Below, piece after piece: positions 10,828-25,700 of a stretch of DNA of 64,000 nucleotides. The first letter of the stretch is position 1, and every line of letters starts with the position of its first letter. A program made the translations under genes and the position numbers. This DNA is from Nymphaea colorata. Its lineage: Eukaryota; Streptophyta; Magnoliopsida; Nymphaeales; Nymphaeaceae. Under the pieces are notes generated by a model. It worked only from the letters and a program-made list of their open reading frames with translations. It was not told the origin of the DNA and did not search any database. The stretch is from positions 18,571,934 through 18,635,933 of the forward strand of contig NC_045138.2 in the NCBI RefSeq assembly GCF_008831285.2, read 5' to 3'.

Positions 10828-12680
10828 TTGACCTCCTTATTCAGGTTAGAGGATTTATTTTGCTTTATTTAGTACAATTATACAGATATTAGTAGTTTGC
10901 AGATCACCATAAAGTGGTATGGTAGCGGTTACAACTTTCTTTTGTCTTTTAGACCAAAGAAAATACTATATCATATACAAGGTTAGTAACTAAAACGGTT
11001 ATGCTGCTAGCTCTCAATCTGAAAATGCTTTCAACTGCTTTTGTAGTTATATATCTTAGTGTTATTGATTGCAGTTAACTTTTTCATTTTTACTGCGTGA
11101 CCATTTGTTTGTTATTGTTGGTTGTTCATGCATCTTACGCTTTTGTTGTTTCATGAGCCGTTGAGGGATAGTTGGTGACACAGCAGCTGCGTTATCATTG
11201 TTAATGCATGACTAATTGTGATAGTTAATAGCAATGAGTGCACCCTTCATTCCGTCATTATTTTTAATGGTGCCATTCTTGATGAAGAGTTAGCATCACT
11301 GATGACATTTATGGAAGCATGTTGTACAACACTAAATGTCATTTTCTTGTAGTGAAGTTTTTTAAATGTTTGACAAGTGTCATAAATATTTAGAAACCTT
11401 GTGTATTTTGATATGGTTTCTTGAACATAGGTAAACACTTTTTAAAACTTCTTTATAAAATTTTGGTAACTTTATTGTTGCTTCATACAATTTTATAGAA
11501 ATTTTTAAAATTAATTTTTCACATTTATTAAAAAAAGTTGAAAGTAACAAATTGTTTATATAGATTTTGGCAAAGTCTTGTGCACATTTTTATGCTCATG
11601 AAACATTTTTGTTCTTTTAGTTTTTCATGATTCTTTTAACCAATGTTTGCAAGCTTTTTTTAATCTCGTAGTTTTTTTTTTCGAATTACCATGGACATCT
11701 TTGATGACTTAAACCGATGATCATATATTATTATCTTGGATGACAATTTCCATATTTTTCTGAATAAGTACCTCTCTAATTTCTTTTTATATTTGTACAT
11801 AGTTTCCCAAACATATTTGTTGACCCTTCTCACCCAAAATACCGTGATTATCAAAGATTGTTACTGTCATGTTGGATTTTTTTACAAAGATTCAAATGTT
11901 CTCTAACATAAACATTTGATGAACTTTCATGCGACAAAACAAAGTTTTTTTTTTTTTCAAATTTATTGCTATTTAAATGGCTTGCACAAGTTCTCATAGA
12001 AGTTTGAAAAGTGTTGTCAATTTTTTACAAATTTTCATGCATCATTATGTGGTTTGATGAACACTTGCGTAACATTTTTGAAAATTATATATCCAGATTT
12101 TAAACATTTTTATTGCCTTCATGATTCTAATTGAACTACAAGTTTTCGTGCATCATTAAAAGAAGAATGTTTGAACAAGTTGAAGCGAATTCATTACATA
12201 ATTTTTGATAGACGCTTTTGGACATTTATAGACTGATGGAAAACAATGGTTTTTTATTATATTTTTATGTCTTTCTTGATAGATGTTGGTTGCTTAAGGA
12301 AATTTGAGAAAAGTTAGTAGTTAGTGTAGAAGTAATTAATAGTTGGGTCGCGTCTTATGCCTATGCAAACCCTATTAATGACCATATAAATGTGTAGGGT
12401 GTGGTGATACCCAAGAGGGCTACAGTTAATTAGAAGTCAATGCCCTTGGATGCTTAACCCTAATTAAAGGAGTTGAGAGTTATTGGGTAGTCTTAATTCT
12501 TGTTTGTCATCGTTTCCATCTAGGAGAGAAAAGGTAGTCCACTGCTAGCATTGGGCCTCAAAGCAGATTGAAGAAGATCGAAAATCTGTGGTTGTGTGGA
12601 TGGAAGTGGTTGAGAAGCAATACAACAAATTGATGAGTGTTTCGCCACTATAGATCAACATGTACAATCTATGATTGCAA
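10828..12680. other. AT-rich intergenic DNA, nothing recognised
   Basis: Low-complexity T/A-rich sequence with short open frames only. No domain, tRNA or repeat structure identified. Confidence 0.5.
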
Positions 12681-12759
12681 AACAACCATCTTAGGTTCTC
12701 TTACCAAACAACACCAGACCTCTTAGGTTGTTGGGAACTAAACCCCATTGCTAACAACC

Positions 12760-13110
12760 GAGTTAATTACAAACTTGGAAATGCCTAAGATAGAGATTCC
12801 AAGGTTGTCAGGCGACGACCCCTCCCAATTGGGTCTTTCCTGCTGAGCAATTTTTTGACTATCAAGGGGTTGCTTTGGAAAGAAGGGGTTGCTCATGCTG
12901 ATGCTGTAGTGCATATGGAGGGCACAAGGATACATTGGTATCATTGGTTGGTGGCTCAACAATGTTGTCCTTCATGGAACCTGTATGGAGAAGACGTAAA
13001 CTTTGCATTTTGGCTCAGCTACTTACATTGGCTACAATGTGGAGCATTCTAAAATGAGGCAGAAATGGCTCAATCAAGAATATCAAGCTAAGTTCGAAGA
13101 ACATAGTAAT
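12760..13110 (+). mobile_element. Ty3/gypsy-type LTR retrotransposon gag remnant, frameshifted
   Basis: Fragments of a gag capsid-region reading appear in order across three frames, so at least two frameshifts and a stop separate them. First comes a MPKIEIPRLSGDDP-like start near 12780, then an EQFFDYQGVALERR block near 12845, then a block with HWYHWLV near 12935 (the conserved W.W region of plant gypsy gag), then GYNVEH and finally EYQAKFEEHSN at 13076-13110. The order fits plant gypsy gag proteins. No protease, reverse transcriptase, integrase or LTRs were seen nearby. The 39-bp satellite begins at the very end of this block. Identification is by family recognition of short motifs. Confidence 0.62.
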
Positions 13111-15545
13111 GATGGAAGTTCAACCATTTTAGATCATGGGACCACCGATCTAGACTCACAACAGATCAGATAAGGCCATTGACTGAAGCTTAACAATATC
13201 TATATCAAACACGACCACTGATCGTAGTTCAACAATATTAAGATCAGATTAGACCACTAATCGAAGTTCAACAATATAGAGATCAAATATGACCTCCGAT
13301 CAATGTTCAACAATATTCAGATTAGATAAGACTACTGAATGAAGTTCTACAATATTCAGATTAGACAAGACCACTGATCGAAGCTCAACAATATTTAGAT
13401 CAGATATGACCACTGATTGTAGCTCAATAATATTCGGATCAGATATGACCACTGATCGAAGTGCAACAATATTTAGATTAGATAAGACCACTAATTGTAG
13501 CTCAACAATATTCGGATCAGACAGGACCACTGATCAAAGTTGTACAATATTCAGATCAGACAATACCACTGATCGAAGTTCAACAATATTCAGATAAAAT
13601 AAGACCACTGATCGAAGTTCAACTATATTCGGATCAGACAAGACCACTCATCGAAGTTCTAGAATATTCAAATCAAACAAGACCATTGACTTAAGTTCAA
13701 CAATATTTAGATCAGATAAGACCTCTGATCGTAGTTCAACAATATTCACTTCAAATACGACCACTGATCGAAGTTCAACTATATTTTGATTAGATAAGAC
13801 CACTGATCGAAGTCCAACAACATGCAGATTAGATAAGGTAGCTGATTGAAGTTCCACAATATTCAGATCTGATAAGACCACTAATCGAAGTTCTACAACA
13901 TTCAGATCACATATGATCACTGATCGAAATTCAACAATAATCATATCAAACAAGACCACAGATCGAAGTTCTACAATATTCAGATCAGACAAGACCACTG
14001 ATCAAAGTTCAATAATATTCAGATCACATAAAACCACTTATTGAAGTTCAACCATATTCAGATCAGACAAGACCACTGATCGAAGTTCTACAATATTCAG
14101 ATCAAACACCATTGATCGAAGTTCAACAATATTAAGATCAGATAAGACCTCTGATCGTAGTTCAACAATATTCCCATCATATAGAACCATTGATCGAAGT
14201 CCAACTACATTCTGATTAGATAAGACCACTGATCGAAATCCAACGCCATTTAGATTATATGCGGTAGTTGATCGAAGTTCCACAATGTTCAGATCAGATA
14301 AGACCACTGATTGAAGTTCATCTATATTCGGATCAGACAAGACCACTGATCGAAGTTCTACAATATTGTCTGATCTGATAAGACCAGTGATAGAAGTTCT
14401 AAAACATTCAGATCACATATGACCACTTATAGAAGTTCAACAATATTCCGATCAGACAAGACCACTGATCGAAGTTCTACGATATTCAGATCAGACAAGA
14501 CCACTGATCGAAGTTCAACAATATTCAGATCAGACAAGACCACTGATCGATGTTCAACAATATTCAGATCACATAAGTCCACCGATCGAAGTTCAACTAT
14601 ATTCGGATAAGACAAGACCACTGATCGAAGTTCTACAATATTCAGATCAAACAAGACCATTGATCGAAGTTCAACAATATTTAGATCAGATAAGACCTTT
14701 GATCGTAATTCTACAATATTTGCTTCAGATAAGACCATGGAACGAAGTTCAACTATATTCTGATTAGATATGACCACTGATCGAAGTCCAACAACATTCA
14801 GATTAAATCAGGTACCTGATCGAAGTTCTACAGTATTTAGGTCAAGCAAGACCATTGATTGAAGTTCATTAATATTTAGATCAGATAAGAGTCATAAGAC
14901 CGCTGATCGTAGTTCAACATTATTCGCATCGGATAGGACCACTGGTCGAAGTTCAACTATATTCTGATTAGATAAGACCACTTATCGAAGTCCAACAACA
15001 TTCAGATTAGATAAGGTAGCTGATCGAAGTTCCACAATATTCAAATCTAATAAGGCCATTGATCGAAGTTCAACTATATTCGGATAAGACAAGACCACTG
15101 ATCGAAGTTCTACAATATTCAGATCAAACAAGACCATTAATCGAAGTTTGAACAATATTTAGTTCAGATAAGACCTCTTATCGTAATTCAACAATATTCG
15201 CTTCAAATAAGACCATTGATCGAAGTTCAACTATATTCTAACTAGATAAGACCACTGATCGAAAGCCGACAACATTCAGATTAGATAAGGTTGTTGATCG
15301 AAGTTCCACAATATTCATGTCTGATAAGAGTACCAATGATATAAGTTCTACAACATTCAGATCACATATGACTATTGATTGAAGTTCTACAATATTCCGA
15401 TCAAACAAGACCGCTGATCGAAGTTCTATAATATTCAGATCAGACAAGACCACTGATCGAAGTTCAACAATATTCAGGTCAAACAAGATCACTGATCGAA
15501 GTTCAACAATATTCAGATCAAACAAGACCACTGATCGAAGTTCAA

Positions 15546-18110
15546 CGATATTCATATCACATAAAACCTCCGATCAAAGTTCAACTATTTTCGGATCAGA
15601 CAAGACCACTGATCGAAGTTTTACAATATTCAGATCAAACAAGACCATTGATCGAAGTTCAACATTATTTGGATCGGATAAGACCTCTGATCGTAATTCA
15701 ACAAATTTGCTTCAGATAAGACCATTGATCGAAGTTCAACTATATTATGATTAGATAAGACCACTGATCGAAGTTCAACAACATTCAGATTAGATAAGGT
15801 AGCTGATCGAAGTTCCATAATATTCAGATCCGATAAGACCAGTGATAGAAGTTTTACAACATTCAGATCACATATGACCACTGATCGAAGTTCAACAATA
15901 TTCCGATCAGACAAGACCACTGATCGCTGTTAAACAGTATTCTGATCAGACAAGACCACTGGTCGAAGTTCAACGATATTTAGATCAGATAAGACCACTG
16001 ATCGAAGTTTATCTATATTCAGATCGGACATGACCACTGATCGAAGTTCTACAATATTTAGGTCAAGCAAGACCATTGAACGAAGTTCAACAATATTCAG
16101 ATCAGATAAGACCTCTGATCGTAGTTCAACAATATTCGTATCGGATAGGACCACTGGTCGAAGTTCAACTATATTTTGATTAGATAAGACCACTTATCGA
16201 AGTCCAACAACATTCAGATTAGATAAGGTAGCTGATCGAAGTTCCACAATATTCCAATCTGATAAGTCCACTGATCGAAGTTCAACTATATGCGGATCAG
16301 ACAAGACCACTGATCGAAGTTCTACAATATTCAGATCAAACAAGACCATTGATCGAAGTTCAACAATATTTAGATCAAACAAGACCACTGATCGAAGTTC
16401 AACGATATTCATATCACATAAAACCTCCGATCAAAGTTCAACTATTTTCGGATCAGACAAGACCACTGATCGAAGTTTTACAATATTCAGATCAAACAAG
16501 ACCATTGATCGAAGTTCAACATTATTTGGATTAGATAAGACCTCTGATCGTAATTCAACAAATTTGCTTCAGATAAGACCATTGATCGAAGTTCAACTAT
16601 ATTATGATTAGATAAGACCACTGATCGAAGTTCAACAACATTCAGATTAGATAAGGTAGCTGATCGAAGTTCCATAATATTCAGATCCGATAAGACCAGT
16701 GATAGAAGTTTTACAACATTCAGATCACATATGACCACTGATCGAAGTTCAACAATATTCCGATCAGACAAGACCACTGATCGCTGTTAAACAGTATTCT
16801 GATCAGACAAGACCACTGGTCGAAGTTCAACGATATTTAGATCAGATAAGACCACTGATCGAAGTTTATCTATATTCAGATCGGACATGACCACTGATCG
16901 AAGTTCTACAATATTTAGGTCAAGCAAGACCATTGAACGAAGTTCAACAATATTTAGATCAGATAAGACCTCTGATCGTAGTTCAACAATATTCGTATCG
17001 GATAGGACCACTGGTCGAAGTTCAACTATATTTTGATTAGATAAGACCACTTATCGAAGTCCAACAACATTCAGATTAGATAAGGTAGCTGATCGAAGTT
17101 CCACAATATTCCAATCTGATAAGTCCACTGATCGAAGTTCAACTATATGCGGATCAGACAAGACCACTGATCGAAGTTCTACAATATTCAGATCAAACAA
17201 GACCATTGATCGAAGTTCAACAATATTTAGATCAAACAAGACCACTGATCGAAGTTCAACGATATTCATATCACATAAAACCTCCGATCAAAGTTCAACT
17301 ATTTTCGGATCAGACAAGACCACTGATCGAAGTTTTACGATATTCAGATCAAACAAGACCATTGATCGAAGTTCAACGTTATTTGGATCAGATAAGACCT
17401 CTGATCGTAATTCAACAAATTCGCTTCAGATAAGACCATTGATCGAAGTTCAACTATATTATGATTAGATAAGACCACTGATCGAAGTCCAACAACATTC
17501 AGATTAGATAAGGTAGCTGATCGAAGTTCCATTATATTCAGATCCGATAAGACCAGTGATAGAAGTTTTACAACATTCAGATCACATATGACCACTGATC
17601 GAATTTCAACAATATTCCGATCAGACAAGACCACTGATCGCAGTTAAACAGTATTCTGATCAGACAAGACCACTGGTCGAAGTTCAACGATATTTAGATC
17701 AGATAAGACCACTGATCGAAGTTTATCTATATTCAGATCGGACATGACCACTGATCGAAGTTCTACAATATTTAGGTCAAGCAAGACCATTGAACGAAGT
17801 TCAACAATATTTAGATCAGATAAGACCTCTGATCGTAGTTCAACAATATTCGTATCAGATAGGACCACTGGTCGAAGTTCAACTATATTTTGATTAGATA
17901 AGACCACTTATCGAAGTCCAACAACATTCAGATTAGATAAGGTAGCTGATCGAAGTTCCACAATATTCCAATCTGATAAGTCCACTGATCGAAGTTCAAC
18001 TATATGCGGATCAGACAAGACCACTGATCGAAGTTCTACAATATTCAGATCAAACAAGACCATTGATCGAAGTTCAACAATATTTAGATCAAATAAGACC
18101 TCTGATCGTA
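15546..18110. repeat. 857-bp higher-order repeat, three near-identical copies
   Basis: The block containing CGATATTCATATCACATAAA recurs at 15546, 16403 and 17260, exactly 857 bases apart each time. Intervening units match position by position with only scattered differences, for example TTGGATCGG versus TTGGATTAG near 15670 and 16527. 857 equals 22 times 39 minus 1, so each copy carries a one-base deletion relative to the 39-bp register. Confidence 0.9.
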
Positions 18111-18593
18111 GTTCAACAACATTCAGATTAGATAAGGTAGCTGATCGAAGTTCCACAATATTCAAATCTGATAAGGCCATTGATCGAAGTTCAACTATAT
18201 TCGGATAAGACAAGACCACTGATCGAAAGCCGACAACATTCAGATTAGATAAGGTTGTTGATCGAAGTTCCACAATATTCATGTCTGATAAGAGTCCCAA
18301 TGATAGAAGTTCTACAACATTCAGATCACATATGACTATTGATTGAAGTTCAACAATATTCCGATCAAACAAGACCGCTGATCGAAGTTCTATAATATTC
18401 AGATCAGACAAGACCACTGATCGAAGTTCAACAATATTCAGGTCAAACAAGATCACTGATCGAAGTTCAACCATATTCAGATCAAACAAGACCACTGATC
18501 GAAGTTCAACGATATTCAGATCACATAAAACCTCCGATCAAAGTTCAACTATTTTCGGATCAGACAAGACCACTGATCGAAGTTTTACAATAT

Positions 18594-19740
18594 TCAGATC
18601 AAACAAGACCATTGATTGAAGTTCAACATTCTTTGGATCAGATAAGACCTCTGATCGTAATTCAACAAATTTGCTTCAGATAAGACCATTGATCGAAGTT
18701 CAACTATATTATGATTAGATAAGACCACTGATCGAAGTCCAACAACATTCAGATTAGATAAGGTAGCTGATCGAAGTTCCATAATATTCAGATCCGATAA
18801 GACCAGTGATAGAAGTTTTACAACATTCAGATCACATATGACCACTGATCGAAGTTCAACAATATTCAGGTCAAACAAGATCACTGATCGAAGTTCAACA
18901 ATATTCAGATCAAACAAGACCACTGATCGAAGTTCAACGATATTCAGATCACATAAAACCTCCGATCAAAGTTCAACTATTTTCGGATCAGACAAGACCA
19001 CTGATCGAAGTTTTACGATATTCAGATCAAACAAGACCATTGATCGAAGTTCAACATTATTTGGATCAGATAAGACCTCTGATCGTAATTCAACAAATTC
19101 GCTTCAGATAAGACCATTGATCGAAGTTCAACTATATTATGATTAGATAAGACCACTGATCGAAGTCCAACAACATTCAGATTAGATAAGGTAGCTGATC
19201 GAAGTTCCATAATATTCAGATCCGATAAGACCAGTGATAGAAGTTTTACAACATTCAGATCACATATGACCACTGATCGAAGTTCAACAATATTCAGGTC
19301 AAACAAGATCACTGATCGAAGTTCAACAATATTCAGATCAAACAAGACCACTGATCGAAGTTCAACGATATTCAGATCACATAAAACCTTCGATCAAAGT
19401 TCAACTATTTTCGGATCAGACAAGACCACTGATCGAAGTTTTACGATATTCAGATCAAACAAGACCATTGATCGAAGTTCAACATTATTTGGATCAGATA
19501 AGACCTCTGATCGTAATTCAACAAATTCGCTTCAGATAAGACCATTGATCGAAGTTCAACTATATTATGATTAGATAAGACCACTGATCGAAGTCCAACA
19601 ACATTCAGATTAGATAAGGTAGCTGATCGAAGTTCCATAATATTCAGATCCGATAAGACCAGTGATAGAAGTTTTACAACATTCAGATCACATATGACCA
19701 CTGATCGAAGTTCAACAATATTCCGATCAGACAAGACCAC
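18594..19740. repeat. 428-bp higher-order repeat, about 2.7 copies
   Basis: A block beginning near 18594 recurs at 19022 and 19450, spacing 428, equal to 11 times 39 minus 1 and almost exactly half of the 857-bp period. A related copy recurs near 21363. It shares units with the 857-bp repeat, suggesting derivation by deletion of half of that unit followed by amplification. Confidence 0.85.
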
Positions 19741-22700
19741 TGATCGCTGTTAAACAGTATTCTGATCAGACAAGACCACTGGTCGAAGTTCAACGATATT
19801 TAGATCAGATAAGACCACTGATCGAAGTTTATCTATATTCAGATCGGACATGACCACTGATCGAAGTTCTACAATATTTAGGTCAAGCAAGACCATTGAA
19901 CGAAGTTCAACAATATTTAGATCAGATAAGACCTCTGATCGTAGTTCAACAATATTCGTGTCGGATAGGACCACTGGTCGAAGTTCTACAATATTCAGAT
20001 CAAACAAGACCATTGATCGAAGTTCAACAATATTTAGATCAAATAAGACCTCTGATCGTAGTCCAACAACATTCAGATTAGATAAGGTAGCTGATCGAAT
20101 TTCCACAATATTCAAATCTGATAAGGCCATTGATCGAAGTTCAACTATATTCGGATAAGACAAGACCACTGATCGAAGTTCTACAAAATTCAGATCAAAC
20201 AAGACCATTAATCAAAGTTTGAACAATATTTAGCTCAGATAAGACCTCTTATCGTAATTCAACAACATTCAGATTAGATAAGGTAGCTGATCGAAGTTCC
20301 ATAATATTCAGATCCGATAAGACCAGTGATAGAAGTTTTACAACATTTAGATCACATATGACCACTGATCGAAGTTCAACAATATTCCGATCAGACAAGA
20401 CCACTGATCGCTGTTAAACAGTATTCTGATCAGACAAGACCACTGCTCGAAGTTCAATGATATTTAGATCAGATAAGACCACTGATCGAATTTTATCTAT
20501 ATTCAGATCGGACATGACCACTGATCGAAGTTCTACAATATTTAGGTCAAGCAAGACCATTGAACGAAGTTCAACAATATTTAGATCAGATAAGACCTCT
20601 GATCGTAAGTCAACAAATTTGCTTCAGATAGGACCATTGATCGTAGTTCAACATTATTCAGATCAAACAAGACCATTGATCGAAGTTCAACAATATTTAG
20701 ATCAAATAAGACCTCTGATCGTAGTCCAACAACATTCAGATTAGATAAGGTAGCTGATCGAAGTTCCACAATATTCAAATCTGATAAGGCCATTGATCGA
20801 AGTTCAACTATATTCGGATAAGACAAGACCACTGATCGAAGTTCTACAATATTCATATCAAACAAGACCATTAATCGAAGTTTGAACAATATTTAGTTCT
20901 GATAAGACCTCTTATCGTAATTCAACAATATTCGCTTCAGATAAGACCATTGATCGAAGTTCAACTATATTCTAACTAGATAAGACCACTGATCGAAAGC
21001 CGACAACATTCAGATTAGATAAGGTTGTTGATCGAAGTTCCACAATATTCATATCTGATAAGAGTCCCAATGATAGAAGTTCTACAACATTCAGATCACA
21101 TATGACTATTGATTAAAGTTCAACAATATTCCGATCAAACAAGACCGCTGATCGAAGTTCTATAATATTCAGATCAGACAAGACCACTGATCGAAGTTCA
21201 ACAATATTCAGGTAAACAAGATCACTGATCGAAGTTCAACAATATTCAGATCAAACATGACCACTGATCGAAGTTCAACGATATTCAGATCACATAAAAC
21301 CTCCAATCAACGTTCAACTATTTTCGGATCAGACAAGACCACTGATCAAAGTTTTACAATATTCAGATCAAACAAGACCGTTGATCGAAGTTCAACATTA
21401 TTTGGATCAGATAAGACCTCTGATCGTAATTCAACAAATTCGCTTCAGATAAGACCATTGATCGAAGTTCAACTATATTATGATTAGATAAGACCACTGA
21501 TCGAAGTCCAACAACATTCAGATTAGATAAGGTAGCTGATCGAAGTTCCATAATATTCAGATCCGATAAGACCAGTGATAGAAGTTTTACAACATTCAGA
21601 TCACATATGACCACTGATCGAAGTTCAACAATATTCAGGTCAAACAAGATCACTGATCGAAGTTCAACAATATTCAGATCAAACAAGACCACTGATCGAA
21701 GTTCAACGATATTCAGATCACATAAAACCTCCGATCAAAGTTCAACTATTTTCGGATCAGACAAGACCACTGATCGAAGTTTTACGATATTCAGATCAAA
21801 CAAGACCACTGATCGAAGTTCAACAATATTTAGATCAGATAAGACCTCTGATCGTAGTTCAACAATATTCGTATCGGATAGGACCACTGGTTGAAGTTCA
21901 ACTATATTTTGATTAGATAAGACCACTTATCGAAGTCCAACAACATTCAGATTAGATAAGGTAGCTGATCGAAGTTCCACAATATTCCAATCTGATAAGT
22001 CCACTGATCGAAGTTCAACTATATGCGGATCAGACAAGACCATTGATCGAAGTTCTATAGTATTCAGATCAGATAAGGCCACTGATCGAAGTTCAACTAT
22101 ATTTGGTTGAGACATGACCACTGTTCGATGTTCTACAATATTTTGGTCAAGCAAGTCCTCTGATCGTAGTTCAACAATATTTAGATTAGATAAGTCCTCT
22201 GATCGTAGTTCAACAATATTCGCATCAGATAAGAACCACTGGTCGAAGTTCAACTATATTATGATTAGATAAGACCACTTGTCGAAATTCCACAATATTC
22301 AAATCAGATAAGACCACTGATCGAAGTTCAACTATATTTGGATCAGTGAAGACCACTGATCGAATTTCTACAATATTCAGATCAAACAAGACTATTGATC
22401 GAAGTTCAACAATATTTAGATCAGATAAGACCTCTGATCGTAATTCAACAATATTCGCTTCTGATAAGACCATAGATCGAAGTTCTACTATATTATGATT
22501 CGATTGGACCACTGGTCGAAGTCCAACAACATTCAAGATAGATAAGGTTGTTGATTGAAGTTTCACAATATTCAGATCTGATAATACCAGTGATAGAAGT
22601 TCTAAAACATTCAGATCACATATGACCAATGCTCGAAGTTCAACAATATTTCGATCAGACAAGACCACTGATCGATGTTCTACACTCTTTAAATCAAACA

Positions 22701-25700
22701 AGACCACTGATCGAAGTTCAATAATATTCAGATCAGACAAGACCGCTGATCAAAGTTCAACAGTATTCATATCACATAAAACCACCGATCGAAATTCAAC
22801 TATATTCGGATCAAACAAGTCCACTGATCGAAGTTCTACAATATTCATATCAAACAAGACCATTGATCGAAGTTCAACAATATTGAGATCAGATAAGACC
22901 TTTGATCGTAATTCAACAATATTCGCTTCAGATAAGACCATTGATCGAAGTTCCACAATATTCAGATCACATAAAACCACCGATCGAAGTTCAACTATAT
23001 TCGGATCAGACAAGACCACTGATCGAAGTTCTACAATATTTAGATCAAACAAGACCATTGATCGAAGTTCAACAATATTTAGATCAGATAAGACCTCTGA
23101 TCGTAATTCAACAGTATTCGCTTCAGATAAGACCATTGATCGAAGTTCAACTATATTCTGACCACTGATCGAAGTCCATCAGCATTCATATTAGATGAGG
23201 TATCTGATCGAATTTCCACAATATTCGGATCTGATAAGACCGGTGATAGTTCTACAACATTCAGATCACATATGACAACTGATCGAGGTTCAACAATAAT
23301 CTGATCAGACAAGTCCACTGATTGAAGTTCTACAGTATTTAGATCAAACAAGACCACTGATTGAAGTTCAACAATATAAAGATTAGATAAGGCCAGTGAT
23401 TGAAGTTTAACTATATTCGGATCAGACATGACCATTGATCGAAGTTCTACAATATTTAGGTCAAGCAAGACCATTGATCGAAGTTCAACAATATTTAGAT
23501 TAGATAAGACCTCTGATCGTAGTTCAACAATATTCACATCGGATAGGACCACTGGTCGAAGTTCAACTATATTCTGATTAGATAAGACCACTTATCGAAT
23601 TCCAACAACATTCAGACTAGATAAGGTAGCTGATCGAAGTTCCACAATATTCAAATCTGATAAGACCACTGATCGAAGTTCAACTATATTTGGATCAGAC
23701 AAGACCACTGACCAAAGTTCTACAATATTCAGATCAAACAAGACCATTGATTGCAGTTCAACAATATTTAGATCAGATAAGACCTCTGATCGTAGTTCAA
23801 CAATATTTGCTTCACGTAAGACCACTGGTCGAAGTTCAACTATATTCTGATTAGATAAGACCACGTATCGAAGTCCAACAACATTCACATTAGATAAGGT
23901 AGCTGCTCGAAATTCCACAATATTCAAATCTGATAAGAACACTAATCGAAGTTCTACAACATTCAGATCACATATGACCACTGATCGAAGTTAAACAATA
24001 TTCCTATCAGGCAAGACCACTGATCGAAGTTCTACATTATTCAAATCAGACAAGACCACTATTCGGATCATACAAGACCGCTGATCAAAGTTCTACAATA
24101 TTCCGATCAAACATGACCATTGATCGAAGTTTGAACAATATTTAGATCAGATAAGACCTCTGACCGTAATTCAACAATATTCGCTTCAGATAAGACCATT
24201 GTTCGAAGTTCAACTATATTCTTATTAGATAAGATCACTGATCGAAGTTCAACAACATTCAGATTAGATAAGGTTGCTGATCGAAGTTTCACAATATTCA
24301 GATCTGATAAGAGTCCCAGTGATATAAGTTCTACAACATTCAGATCACATATGACCACTGATCGAAGTTCAACAATATTCCGATCAGACAAGACCCATGA
24401 TCGAAGTTCTACAATATTTAGATCAGACACTGATTGAAGTTTTACAATATTCAGATCAAACAAGACCACTGATCAAAGTTCAACAATATTCAGATCACAT
24501 AAAGCCATCGATCAAAGTTCAACTATATTCGGTTCAGACAAGACCACTGATCGAAGTTGTACAATATTCAGATCAAACAAGTCCATTGATCGAAGTTCAA
24601 GAATATTTAGATATGATAAGACCTTTGATCGTAATTCTACAATATTCGCTTCGGATAAGACCATTGATCAAAGTCCAACTATATTCTGATTAGATTAGAC
24701 CACTGATTGAAGTCCAACAACCTTCAGGTTAGATAAGGCAACTGATTGAAGTTCCACAATATTCAAATTTGATAAGACCAGTGATAGAAGTTCTAAAACA
24801 CTCAGATCACATATGACCGCTGATCGAAGTTCAACAATATTCAGATCAGACAAGACCACTGATCGAAGTTCAACAATATTCAGATCAGACAAGACCACTG
24901 ATCGAAGTTCAGCAATATTCAGATCAGACGAGACCACTTGTCGAAGTTCAACAATATTCAGATCACATAAAACCACCGATCAAATTCAACTATATTCGGA
25001 TCAGACAAGACCACTGATCGAAGTTCAACAATATTTACATCAGATAAGACCTCTGATCGTAATTCAACAATATTCGCTTCAGATAAGACCATTGATCGAA
25101 GTTCAACTATATTCTTATTAGATAAGACCACTGATCGAAGTCCAACAACATTCAGATTAGATAAGGTAGCTCATCGAAGTTCCACAATATTCAGATCTGA
25201 TAAGACCAGTGATAGAAGTTCCACAACATTCAAATCACATATGACCACTAATCGAAGTTCAACAATATTCAGATCAGATAAGACCACTGATCGAAGTTCA
25301 ACTATGGTCGGATCAGACATGACCACTAATCGAAGTTCTAATCGAAGTTCTGCAATATTTAGGTCAAGCATGACCATTGATCGAAGTTCAACAATATTCG
25401 CATCGGGTAGGACCACTGGTCGTAGTTCAACAATATTCGCACCGGGTAGGACCACTGGTCGAAGCTCAACAATATTTAGATCAGATATGACCAATGATTG
25501 AAGTTCAGCAATATTGAGATCAGATAAGACCATTGGTCGTAGTTCAACAATATTCAAATCTGATAAGATCATCAATCGAAGTTCAACAATATTTGGATCA
25601 GATAAGACCACTGATCAAAGTTCAACAATTTTAGATAAGATATGACCACTGATCGAAGTTCAACAATATTCAGATTAGATAGGACCACTGATCGATGTGA

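Noticed and set aside
17908-18495. 195-codon minus-strand open frame, with dozens of similar frames in 13.3-25.6 kb, as repeat-protein genes
   Set aside because: They are by-products of a 39-bp period without stops. Equally long frames occur on the other strand, higher-order copies shift the frame by one base, and there is no consistent start, splice or stop structure.
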